Below are positions 1-5,308 of a stretch of DNA of 5,336 nucleotides, one piece after another. The DNA is taken from assembly GCA_013694945.1 (NCBI GenBank), contig JACDBM010000042.1:1-5336 (forward strand), given 5' to 3'. The notes beneath the pieces were generated by a model. It was not told the origin of the DNA, searched no databases, and worked only from the letters and a program-made list of their open reading frames with translations. Origin of the DNA: Chthoniobacterales bacterium (GTDB lineage Bacteria; Verrucomicrobiota; Verrucomicrobiia; Chthoniobacterales; UBA10450). Numbering within the stretch: the stretch's first letter is position 1; each line of letters starts with the position of its first letter. Position numbers and translations under genes: made by a program.

Positions 1-86
1 GCCTGCTGGTCGCCGCAGCCTGCCGCGACCGTTCTCTCCGGACGCGCGGCCGCGTGCTTGGCTTGATGCTTCGCACGTACGCAAAC

Positions 87-109
87 GTTTCCGGCAAGCT
101 GCCGGAAAC
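87..109. repeat. Perfect inverted repeat (hairpin) upstream of the transporter gene
   Basis: Arms GTTTCCGGCA and TGCCGGAAAC are exact reverse complements separated by AGC, giving a 10-bp stem with a 3-nt loop. It ends 14 bases before the GTG start of the transporter. No T-run follows on either strand, so it is not a convincing intrinsic terminator. It could be an operator, a translational control hairpin beside the ribosome-binding region, or the end of an upstream transcription unit. The structure is seen directly; its role is unknown. Confidence 0.5.
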
Positions 110-123
110 TGCAGGCTGGCAGC

Positions 124-1584
124 GTGCGCTCCGAACACGTATCAATAGCGGCCGCCCCTCCCATGGACGATCCTGATAGACCCCGGCCCCCGGTCGACGA
201 CGACTTCGAACGTGAAGCCACGACGGACCTCGATGACGAAACGTCCGATGCGCCAAAAGGCCTCGCTCTCCATACCCGTATCCTGATCGGGCTTGGTGTC
301 GGGGTGACTGCCGGCGTTCTCGCGAACACCACTCTCGGCGGCGAGGATCCGCGCGTCATCTGGGTCGTCGCGAACATCACCGAGCCTATCGGCACGCTTT
401 TCCTCCGGCTCCTCTTGATGATTGTCGTCCCCCTCGTCTTCTCCTCACTGGTCGTGGGCGTCGCCGGCATTGGCGACATTCGTAAGCTCGGCCGCGTCGG
501 GCTGAAATCTTTCGGCTACTGCCTCGTCATTTCCGCGTGTTCCGTTGTCATTGGCCTCACTCTGGCGAACACCATCCGGCCCGGCGAGCGCGTTGACGCC
601 GCCACCCGCGATGGCCTGGAAGCACGCTACGGCAGCGATGCCGCCAAACGCGTGGCCGACGCCACGAAGAAACCCGCCGCGCCCGATTCCGCGCTGATGC
701 AGGTCGTCAAAACTCTCGTCCCGTCGAACCCAGTCGCGTCCATCGCCGGGATTCGCGCCGGCGAAGAAAGGCAGACCGATACACCGGACATGCTCCACCT
801 GATGCTCTTCGCCGTTCTGCTGGGCGTCGCCGCTACACTCGTTAGGCCGGAGGTCGCCGCGCCGCTGATCGCCGCACTGCAGGCGCTCTTCGAGATCTCC
901 TGCAAGATCATTGACCTCATCATGAAAATCGCGCCGTTCGCGGTCGCGTGCCTGCTTTTCAATAACACCGCCCGCTTCGGGCTGGATCTTCTCAGCGCGC
1001 TCGCCTGGTTCGTCGTCACCGCTCTCCTGGGTTTCGCCCTCCACCTCTTTGGTATCTACTCGCTTTCGGTTTACTTCCTCTCGCGCATCAACCCGCTCGA
1101 GTTCTTTCGCCGCATCAAAACAGTCATGCTTACCGCGTTCTCCACCTCCTCGTCGAACGCCACCCTTCCGACTGCCCTGCGCGTCTCCGAGGAGAACCTC
1201 GGTGTCCCGCGCGAGATTAACGCGTTCGTCCTCACTGTCGGGGCGACCGCGAATCAAAACGGCACCGCCCTCTATGAAGGTGTGACCGTCCTTTTCCTTG
1301 CTCAGCTTGCCGGGATTGATCTCACGATTTGGCAGCAGCTCGGCATTGCCTACTTCGCCATCCTCGGCGGCATCGGAACCGCCGGCGTTCCGAGCGGTTC
1401 CATTCCGTTCATCATCGTCATGCTCGCCACCTATGGCATCAATCCCGCCTTGATCGCCATCATTCTTGGGGTCGATCGAATCCTCGACATGTGCCGCACC
1501 GTCCTGAACGTAAGCGGCGATCTGACCGCCGCGACGTATGTCGCGCGGTCAGAAGGCTTCAAGCTGCTCGGTCGAAAAGCATGA
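124..1584 (+). CDS. Dicarboxylate/amino acid:cation symporter (DAACS/SDF family)
   Basis: This is an inner-membrane secondary transporter of the glutamate/aspartate/dicarboxylate family, 486 aa. Residues 1-45 form an acidic hydrophilic tail. The core follows from about residue 47, with membrane segments, a long outer loop (about 152-205), hairpin 1 (STSSSNATLP, 340-349), the TM7 motif NQNGT (377-381), hairpin 2 (GTAGVPSGSIP, 418-428) and TM8 with D451, D455, R458, T459, N462 and D466. Aligned from memory to archaeal GltPh, D455, R458, T459 and N462 match D394, R397, T398 and N401. The arginine favours an acidic substrate. The sodium-site motif NMDGT is changed to NQNGT. The GTG start at 124 has only a weak CAGG at a suitable distance. 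An ATG at 163 would remove 13 residues and is a real alternative. The next gene begins 22 bp downstream. Family assignment is secure; the exact substrate is not known. Confidence 0.95.
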   Translation: MRSEHVSIAAAPPMDDPDRPRPPVDDDFEREATTDLDDETSDAPKGLALHTRILIGLGVGVTAGVLANTTLGGEDPRVIWVVANITEPIGTLFLRLLLMIVVPLVFSSLVVGVAGIGDIRKLGRVGLKSFGYCLVISACSVVIGLTLANTIRPGERVDAATRDGLEARYGSDAAKRVADATKKPAAPDSALMQVVKTLVPSNPVASIAGIRAGEERQTDTPDMLHLMLFAVLLGVAATLVRPEVAAPLIAALQALFEISCKIIDLIMKIAPFAVACLLFNNTARFGLDLLSALAWFVVTALLGFALHLFGIYSLSVYFLSRINPLEFFRRIKTVMLTAFSTSSSNATLPTALRVSEENLGVPREINAFVLTVGATANQNGTALYEGVTVLFLAQLAGIDLTIWQQLGIAYFAILGGIGTAGVPSGSIPFIIVMLATYGINPALIAIILGVDRILDMCRTVLNVSGDLTAATYVARSEGFKLLGRKA

Positions 1585-1606
1585 CCGCGACGCAAGTTTG
1601 CTTCTG

Positions 1607-2290
1607 ATGCGCGACCCTTCCGACAAAGCAGAGGAAAACTCTCAACCTGGAGACGCACCGGCACAGGCGAATCCCGGGGGGCTTGAGCAGGCGGACGTGG
1701 AACTCGGCAAGGAACTCGCCCGTCATCGCGACAATCCTGCGGTCAAGATGGCAGGTCAGGCGAGCAAGATTGGGGATCAAGAACCACTATACGTCATCGC
1801 CGCCGCCGTGGTTCTTGGTGGTCTCTTCGCCCGCGACCGACGGCTCGCCGGCACGGGCGCGGCGCTGCTGGCGGCGCTAGGCGCAGCTGATGCCACCAAA
1901 AGCCTAACGAAGAGTCTTGTGAAGCGAACTCCCCCTCACGTTTTCCTCGATGAGAACCGCTATGAAACAGGTGCGGGTGGCTCCGAACAGAAACCGGACC
2001 AGTCCTTTCCGTCAGGTCACATGGCTGGCAGCGTCGCATTTGCGCGGGCACTTTCCCGCACCTATCCGAAGGCTGGTGCGCTTTGCGGTCTTGCATCGCT
2101 CATCCTCGGGTGGAGCCGCATCGCCAAGGGCGCACACTGGCCGCTTGATGTGGTCGGCGGAGGCGCCATCGGCCTCCTGAGTGAAGCGATCACCAGCCGC
2201 GTTTTGCGCAGCGTCGGCAGTCTTGTGGTAAAGGCCAAACCGCGCATTGCCCGTTTCAGCTCAGTGCAGGAGTGCCTTCGAAGAAATTGA
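1607..2290 (+). CDS. PAP2 superfamily membrane phosphatase
   Basis: This is a phosphatidic acid phosphatase type 2 family protein of 227 aa. Such enzymes usually remove phosphate from lipid phosphates or isoprenoid diphosphates at the membrane. The N-terminal ~55 residues are hydrophilic. Hydrophobic stretches lie at about 61-75, 80-96, 155-169 and 182-197. Motif C2 is SFPSGH (133-138). Motif C3 is SRIAKGAHWPLD (170-181), with catalytic H177 and D181. Motif C1 reads KSLVKRTPP (102-110): compared with the usual K-x6-R-P, the arginine position is proline (P109), though R107 is close by. The ATG at 1607 leaves 22 bp after the transporter stop. An in-frame ATG at 1538 would add 23 residues and overlap the transporter by 47 bp. 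Neither start has a good ribosome-binding site; I prefer 1607 because it avoids a long overlap. It may be cotranscribed with the transporter. Substrate cannot be told from sequence. Confidence 0.88.
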   Translation: MRDPSDKAEENSQPGDAPAQANPGGLEQADVELGKELARHRDNPAVKMAGQASKIGDQEPLYVIAAAVVLGGLFARDRRLAGTGAALLAALGAADATKSLTKSLVKRTPPHVFLDENRYETGAGGSEQKPDQSFPSGHMAGSVAFARALSRTYPKAGALCGLASLILGWSRIAKGAHWPLDVVGGGAIGLLSEAITSRVLRSVGSLVVKAKPRIARFSSVQECLRRN

Positions 2291-2529
2291 TGGGTGAGAC
2301 GCTTCTCGCACGGTCGTAATCACCGCAAGTTACCCGGAGACACAGAAAGCTGGAGTAGCGACGCGCCTAAACAGGCGGTAGCCCTTTTCCCCAGATGAAA
2401 TCTGCGGACGCGCGCGCGCCGTCGTCTGCACAAAATCGAGCGCGTGAGCGAACGTGTGAACACGTTTGCTGGCGTTCTTTCTGGGCCTTCCTATTGCCGA
2501 CCCGGCCGTATTTCCGGTAAAGAACAGTC
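2291..2529. other. Intergenic spacer between the PAP2 gene and the cupin gene
   Basis: No gene is recognised in this 239-bp stretch. A small imperfect hairpin sits three bases after the PAP2 stop (2294-2309, GAGA/TCTC core plus a G-T and a G-C pair, 4-nt loop). Another has a 5-bp stem CGCCT/AGGCG at 2364-2377 and is followed eight bases later by four T's. Both are too weak to call as terminators. A run of alternating G and C lies at about 2409-2419. A palindrome at 2451-2466 is listed separately. The cupin promoter probably lies here, but no convincing -35/-10 pair was found. Confidence 0.6.
2451..2466. promoter_or_regulatory. Perfect palindrome, candidate operator upstream of the cupin gene
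   Basis: AACGTGT and ACACGTT are exact reverse complements around a GA centre. Allowing one G-U pair, the RNA stem would extend two further pairs. It lies 63 bases before the cupin ATG. The size and symmetry suit a dimeric repressor site, but no regulator gene is next to it and the recognised protein is unknown. Short palindromes of this kind also arise by chance. Confidence 0.3.
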
Positions 2530-3009
2530 ATGCGCAAGATCAACAAGAGCGACATTGCGGAAGATTCCTGGTCCTCACCGAAGGGTAAGTTTCGCGGCAG
2601 CGGGAAAGGGATTTCGGAGGCGCTGGGACGAGATCCATTCTCGACCGACTTGAAAACGAGACATCCGTTCGATGTCGAAATCACCCGGGTCGCCCCGGGG
2701 CAAACGCCCTATCCCTATCACTTGCACAGCGCGCAGTGGGAATTCTACTACGTCCTCTCCGGCAGCGGTCTCGCACGTCATCAGGAAGGGACAACGCCGA
2801 TCGAAACGGGCGACGCGTTTCTCTTTGGGCCGGACGAGCCACATCAGCTCACGAACAATGGCTCCGAAGATCTCCTGCTCTTCGTGGTAGCCGATAATCC
2901 GATCGGTGAATCCTGCTACTATCCCGATAGCGAGAAGTGGCTCGTGCGTTCCCCCGAGCGCAGGCTCATTCGATCGGACAACTTCGACTATTATGATGGC
3001 GAGGAATAG
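2530..3009 (+). CDS. Single-domain cupin protein (cupin_2 type)
   Basis: A soluble 159-aa protein with one conserved beta-barrel cupin domain at about residues 45-122. Cupin motif 1 is H64-x-H66-x4-E71-x6-G78. Motif 2 runs from G94 through P101 and H105 to N109. The expected metal ligands H64, H66, E71 and H105 are all present, so it should bind a divalent metal. The N-terminal segment (SSPKGKFRGSGKGISEALG, 15-33) and the C-terminal YYPDSEKW (130-137) resemble a conserved but uncharacterised bacterial cupin group that I recall. No catalytic function can be assigned; dioxygenase, isomerase and small-molecule binding roles all occur in this fold. The ATG at 2530 is the first start in this frame and lacks a clear Shine-Dalgarno sequence. 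The gene stands apart: 239 bp follow the PAP2 stop, and 95 bp separate it from the next gene. Confidence 0.88.
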   Translation: MRKINKSDIAEDSWSSPKGKFRGSGKGISEALGRDPFSTDLKTRHPFDVEITRVAPGQTPYPYHLHSAQWEFYYVLSGSGLARHQEGTTPIETGDAFLFGPDEPHQLTNNGSEDLLLFVVADNPIGESCYYPDSEKWLVRSPERRLIRSDNFDYYDGEE

Positions 3010-3045
3010 AAGGCGATTCCGTCTCTGATTCCACAGCACTGGCGT

Positions 3046-3074
3046 CGAGCGCACGCGTGGCGATTGCGCGCTCG
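3046..3074. repeat. Inverted repeat between the cupin and YdeI-family genes
   Basis: CGAGCGC (3046-3052) and GCGCTCG (3068-3074) are exact reverse complements with a 15-base GC-rich loop. It lies in the 95-bp gap between two same-strand genes. No T-run follows, so it is not a standard terminator. It may be a weak transcript-end or mRNA-stability structure, or simply chance in GC-rich DNA. Confidence 0.25.
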
Positions 3075-3104
3075 TGCTTCGCGGCAGCATGACGGTACAA
3101 ACTC

Positions 3105-3662
3105 ATGAAGCCGATCTTCTTCGCCACGCCCGCGGAGTTTCGCGATTGGCTCGAGAAACATCACCAAACGAACGCAGAACTCTGGGTTGGATTTTATCGG
3201 AAAGCCTCCGGCCGGCCTAGCATCACCTGGCCGGAATCTGTGGATGAAGCACTCTGCGTCGGCTGGATCGACGGCATCCGGAAAGGCATTGATGAGACGA
3301 GCTACATGATTCGCTTCACGCCGCGGAAACGCACGAGCACCTGGAGCGAGGTGAATATCGGGCGCGTCGCGGAGCTGACTCGGCGGCGTCGCATGCAGCC
3401 GGCGGGTTTGAAGGCGTTTGAAAGGCGCTTGGAAGCCAGGTCCGGGATTTACGCCTACGAGCAGCGCAAGAACGCGTCGCTCGACCCCGCGTCAGAAAAG
3501 GCATTTCGCCAGCACCAGAAGGCGTGGGAGTTCTGGGAGAACCAGGCGCCGTGGTATCGGAGGAGGGCGAGCTGGTGGATCATTAGTGCAAAACGCGAAG
3601 AAACGCGGCAAAAACGCCTCGCCAGGTTGATCTCGGAATCTGAAGCTGGTCGGCGAATCTGA
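3105..3662 (+). CDS. YdeI/OmpD-associated (OmdA) family protein
   Basis: A soluble 185-aa protein of the family named for bacteriocin protection, YdeI or OmpD-associated proteins. Family hallmarks are visible in order: an N-terminal segment ending ELWVGFYRKASG (25-36), the core VDEALCVGWIDGIRKG (46-61), RFTPRKRTSTWSEVN (70-84), and a basic C-terminal part QAPWYRRRASWWIISAKR (147-164) continuing into EETRQKRLARLI (165-176). Length is about normal for the family. The biochemical activity is not established; the family name comes from links to polymyxin or bacteriocin resistance and stress in enterobacteria, which may not carry over here. The ATG at 3105 fits the family N-terminus (MKPIFFATPAEFRDWLEKHH). 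No Shine-Dalgarno sequence is visible. It faces kmo convergently across 256 bp. Confidence 0.9.
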   Translation: MKPIFFATPAEFRDWLEKHHQTNAELWVGFYRKASGRPSITWPESVDEALCVGWIDGIRKGIDETSYMIRFTPRKRTSTWSEVNIGRVAELTRRRRMQPAGLKAFERRLEARSGIYAYEQRKNASLDPASEKAFRQHQKAWEFWENQAPWYRRRASWWIISAKREETRQKRLARLISESEAGRRI

Positions 3663-3918
3663 TGGAGCTGTTTGTGGAGGTTCTCTAACTCCACTCGGCT
3701 TACGCTGCCATGCAGAAACTCATGCGCGACACGTGTTCCTGTGCAGAATTCCGGAAAAAGGGGATGAGCTGATTACGCGACGGGGCCGATTCCGACGGGT
3801 CAATCCAGCTCTTCAGCTGCATCCGAGTCGCACGTATCCGTAGATCTCCGCTGTGGCGATTCGATGCCACGAGATTGATCCGGTCTGGCTGTTCCAAGAA
3901 GTCGATCGCGGAAGCCGA
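3663..3918. other. Convergent intergenic spacer between the YdeI-family gene and kmo
   Basis: Both flanking genes end here. No gene is recognised in any frame. Besides the hairpin at 3674-3694 there is a 5-bp stem CAGCT/AGCTG at 3806-3819 with a 4-nt loop. An A-run at about 3764-3768 would be a T-run on the kmo strand, but no stem precedes it. No convincing intrinsic terminator for either gene was found, although two transcripts converge here. Confidence 0.6.
3674..3694. repeat. Hairpin just after the YdeI-family gene, possible transcript-end structure
   Basis: GTGGA (3674-3678) pairs with TCCAC (3690-3694), and GTT (3680-3682) with AAC (3687-3689), leaving one bulged G and a CTCT loop. It begins 11 bases after the stop codon. 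There is no T-run downstream, so termination would need Rho or another mechanism. The position suits a 3' end structure; function is inferred. Confidence 0.3.
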
Positions 3919-5241
3919 TCACAGGTAACTGGCGAGGATCATGACCACGATCCCGAGCAGGAGAGCGGAGCCGGTAGTGTAAACAATTCGGTCCTGCCAG
4001 CGGGCACGGCGGGCGGCTTCCGCGTAGGGAATGCGCGTGAATGACACCATCGTGTAGAGCGGAAGGTAAATTCCCGGCAGCACGCCTTCGAGGAAATGAT
4101 CGAGTTTCTTCTTTGCCCGAAAAAGCCGCGAGGCGGTTTTGTCGCGCATCTCGATGAAGTTCTCGACGGCAAGATCGGCGAGCGCGTCGGCGTTTTCTTT
4201 TCGCCGCCTGTAATATTCGGCGAAAGCGCGCTCGCGGTCCCCTGCGAATTCCTGAACGCAATTGTCGAGGACGACGCAATCCTCGAGGGCGGCGTTCATG
4301 CCCTGACCATAAAACGGGACCACGGCGTGCGCGGCGTCGCCCACAAGCGCGACCTTGTCGCGATAATGCCATGGGGCGCAGCGGATCGTCACGAGCGAAC
4401 CGGTGGGATTTTCACGAAAGTCCTCCAGCAACGCTGGCATGAGCGGAACGGCGTCGGGGAACTCTTCATCGAAGAAGCGACGGATATCGTCGCTCGTGTT
4501 CGTGGTCGCGAAGCTGCGCGGCCCTTCCCATTCCCAAAAGAGAGTGCAGGTAAAGGAACCGTCGGGATTCGGCAGTGCGATCATCATAAAGCTGCGGCGC
4601 GGCCAGATGTGGAGCGCGTGCTTGTCCATCTGCCAGCGGCCGTCAGCCGCAGGTGGGACGGTGAGCTCCTTGTATCCGTGGGCGAGATAACTCTGGCTGT
4701 ATTCGAAGGGGTCAAGTCGTTGCATCGAGCGACGCACGGCGGAGAAGGCGCCATCCACGCCGATGATGGCATCGCCCGAAGCTTCCAGACGTTGAGCGGT
4801 TGAGAGATTGAGAAGTTGAGCGGTGGCAGAGCCCGGATCAACGCCGGTGCAACGATGATTGAAGTGCACGCGCACGTTCGGATAACGCTGGGCGGCTTCG
4901 ATCGTCGCCGTGTTGAGCGCGCCGCGTCCGACGGAGTTAATGCACTTTTCAGGGTCGCGGTCATAGGGAGCGAAATGCAGCGCGCCGGATTTGTCGTGTA
5001 TCATGCGGCCGCGCATCGGAATCGCGTGCCGCAGGACTTCGTCGGCGATTCCGAGCTGTTGGAGCGCATGGATTCCGCGCGTGGAGAGCGCGAGATTGAT
5101 CGAGCGTCCGCCGACGAGATTGCCCGCGGTCGGATCGGGCCGGCGCTCGTAAAGATCGACCTCGTAGCCGCGGCGCCCGAGGAAGGCGGCCATGACGCCG
5201 CCAGCGAGACCGCTGCCGATGAGGGTGAATTTTGTTGGCAT
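3919..5241 (-). CDS. kmo: Kynurenine 3-monooxygenase (FAD-dependent)
   Basis: This 440-aa flavoprotein hydroxylates L-kynurenine to 3-hydroxykynurenine using NADPH and O2, a step in oxidative tryptophan degradation and, in some bacteria, quinolinate/NAD synthesis. The FAD-binding motif GSGLAG (9-14) is followed by E32 at the end of the second strand. The kynurenine monooxygenase signature RSINLALSTRG is at 46-56. PMRGRMIH (75-82), GRGALN (105-110), DGAFSAVR (163-170) and GDAAHAVVPFYGQGMNAALE (301-320) follow. By recalled alignment with the Pseudomonas fluorescens and human enzymes, R79, Y93, N361 and Y396 match the kynurenine carboxylate-binding residues. The last ~22 residues (419-440) form a hydrophobic helix, suggesting membrane attachment. 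The ATG at 5241 is fixed as the first start: an in-frame stop lies six bases before it. The ribosome-binding site is weak. The gene stands alone; no other kynurenine-pathway gene is in view. A short 8-bp repeat lies within it at residues 140-150. Confidence 0.96.
   Translation of the reverse strand: MPTKFTLIGSGLAGGVMAAFLGRRGYEVDLYERRPDPTAGNLVGGRSINLALSTRGIHALQQLGIADEVLRHAIPMRGRMIHDKSGALHFAPYDRDPEKCINSVGRGALNTATIEAAQRYPNVRVHFNHRCTGVDPGSATAQLLNLSTAQRLEASGDAIIGVDGAFSAVRRSMQRLDPFEYSQSYLAHGYKELTVPPAADGRWQMDKHALHIWPRRSFMMIALPNPDGSFTCTLFWEWEGPRSFATTNTSDDIRRFFDEEFPDAVPLMPALLEDFRENPTGSLVTIRCAPWHYRDKVALVGDAAHAVVPFYGQGMNAALEDCVVLDNCVQEFAGDRERAFAEYYRRRKENADALADLAVENFIEMRDKTASRLFRAKKKLDHFLEGVLPGIYLPLYTMVSFTRIPYAEAARRARWQDRIVYTTGSALLLGIVVMILASYL
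4792..4823. repeat. Four-unit 8-bp-period tandem repeat inside kmo
   Basis: On the + strand, TTGAG recurs at 4792, 4800, 4808 and 4816, each followed by three bases: TTGAGCGG, TTGAGAGA, TTGAGAAG, TTGAGCGG. The outer units are identical, so the 10-mer GTTGAGCGGT occurs twice, 24 bp apart. In kmo (minus strand) this encodes residues about 140-150 and gives a repeated TAQ tripeptide (140-142 and 148-150). The spot is a variable surface region before the DGAFSAVR motif, and the reading frame is intact. Confidence 0.7.
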
Positions 5242-5270
5242 TTGCCGTCAGTGCGCTTGCAGCATGGTAA

Positions 5271-5299
5271 TTGACGCGGGTGAGTCAGGTGTAGATACT
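5271..5299 (+). promoter_or_regulatory. Candidate promoter of the antitoxin gene
   Basis: A -35 hexamer TTGACG (5271-5276, 5 of 6 consensus bases) is followed after exactly 17 bases by GATACT (5294-5299, 4 of 6). Transcription would start about seven bases beyond, at 5305-5308, which is at the ATG itself. The -10 element lies inside the palindromic operator. This is inferred from sequence only. Confidence 0.5.
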
Positions 5300-5308
5300 G
5301 TATCTACA
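5290..5308. promoter_or_regulatory. 19-bp perfect palindrome, candidate toxin-antitoxin operator
   Basis: TGTAGATAC and GTATCTACA are exact reverse complements around a single T at 5299. The last base is the A of the antitoxin start codon. VapB-type antitoxins, alone or with their toxin, commonly repress their own operon by binding palindromes over the promoter. The position over the -10 element and start fits such an operator. It lies 48 bp upstream of kmo. Confidence 0.65.

Noticed and set aside
1..174. Open frame entering from the left edge (frame 3), possible end of an upstream gene
   Set aside because: The translation has no recognisable family and would overlap the transporter start; too little is visible to support it.
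445..1257. Long open frame on the minus strand (270 codons) opposite the transporter
   Set aside because: Its translation is low-complexity, rich in R, G, E and D, with no recognisable domain. It mirrors a clear transporter gene; GC-rich codon bias produces such antisense frames.
2364..2388. Stem CGCCT/AGGCG followed by four T's as an intrinsic terminator for the PAP2 gene
   Set aside because: The stem is only 5 bp, the T's are few and start eight bases after the stem.
2409..2419. Alternating GC run, possible Z-DNA-forming or repeat element
   Set aside because: It is short and expected by chance in such GC-rich DNA; nothing else supports a function.
2530..3009. The cupin as 3-hydroxyanthranilate 3,4-dioxygenase, which would link it to kmo
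   Set aside because: The cupin motifs and flanking sequence (HLHSAQWE, YYPDSEKW) do not resemble that enzyme as I recall it, and the gene is on the other strand with another gene between.
3700..3897. 65-codon minus-strand frame in the convergent spacer
   Set aside because: No recognisable family, no ribosome-binding site, and composition unlike a conserved protein; it is treated as non-coding.
4096..4803. Long open frame on the plus strand (235 codons) opposite kmo
   Set aside because: It is antisense to a well-conserved enzyme, shows no recognisable family features, and is explained by codon bias of kmo.
5248..5265. Five-codon reading frame (MLQAH) on the minus strand just before kmo, a possible leader peptide
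   Set aside because: It is too short to judge, has no tryptophan or other regulatory codon pattern and no attenuator-like hairpins. Its stop is useful only for fixing the kmo start.
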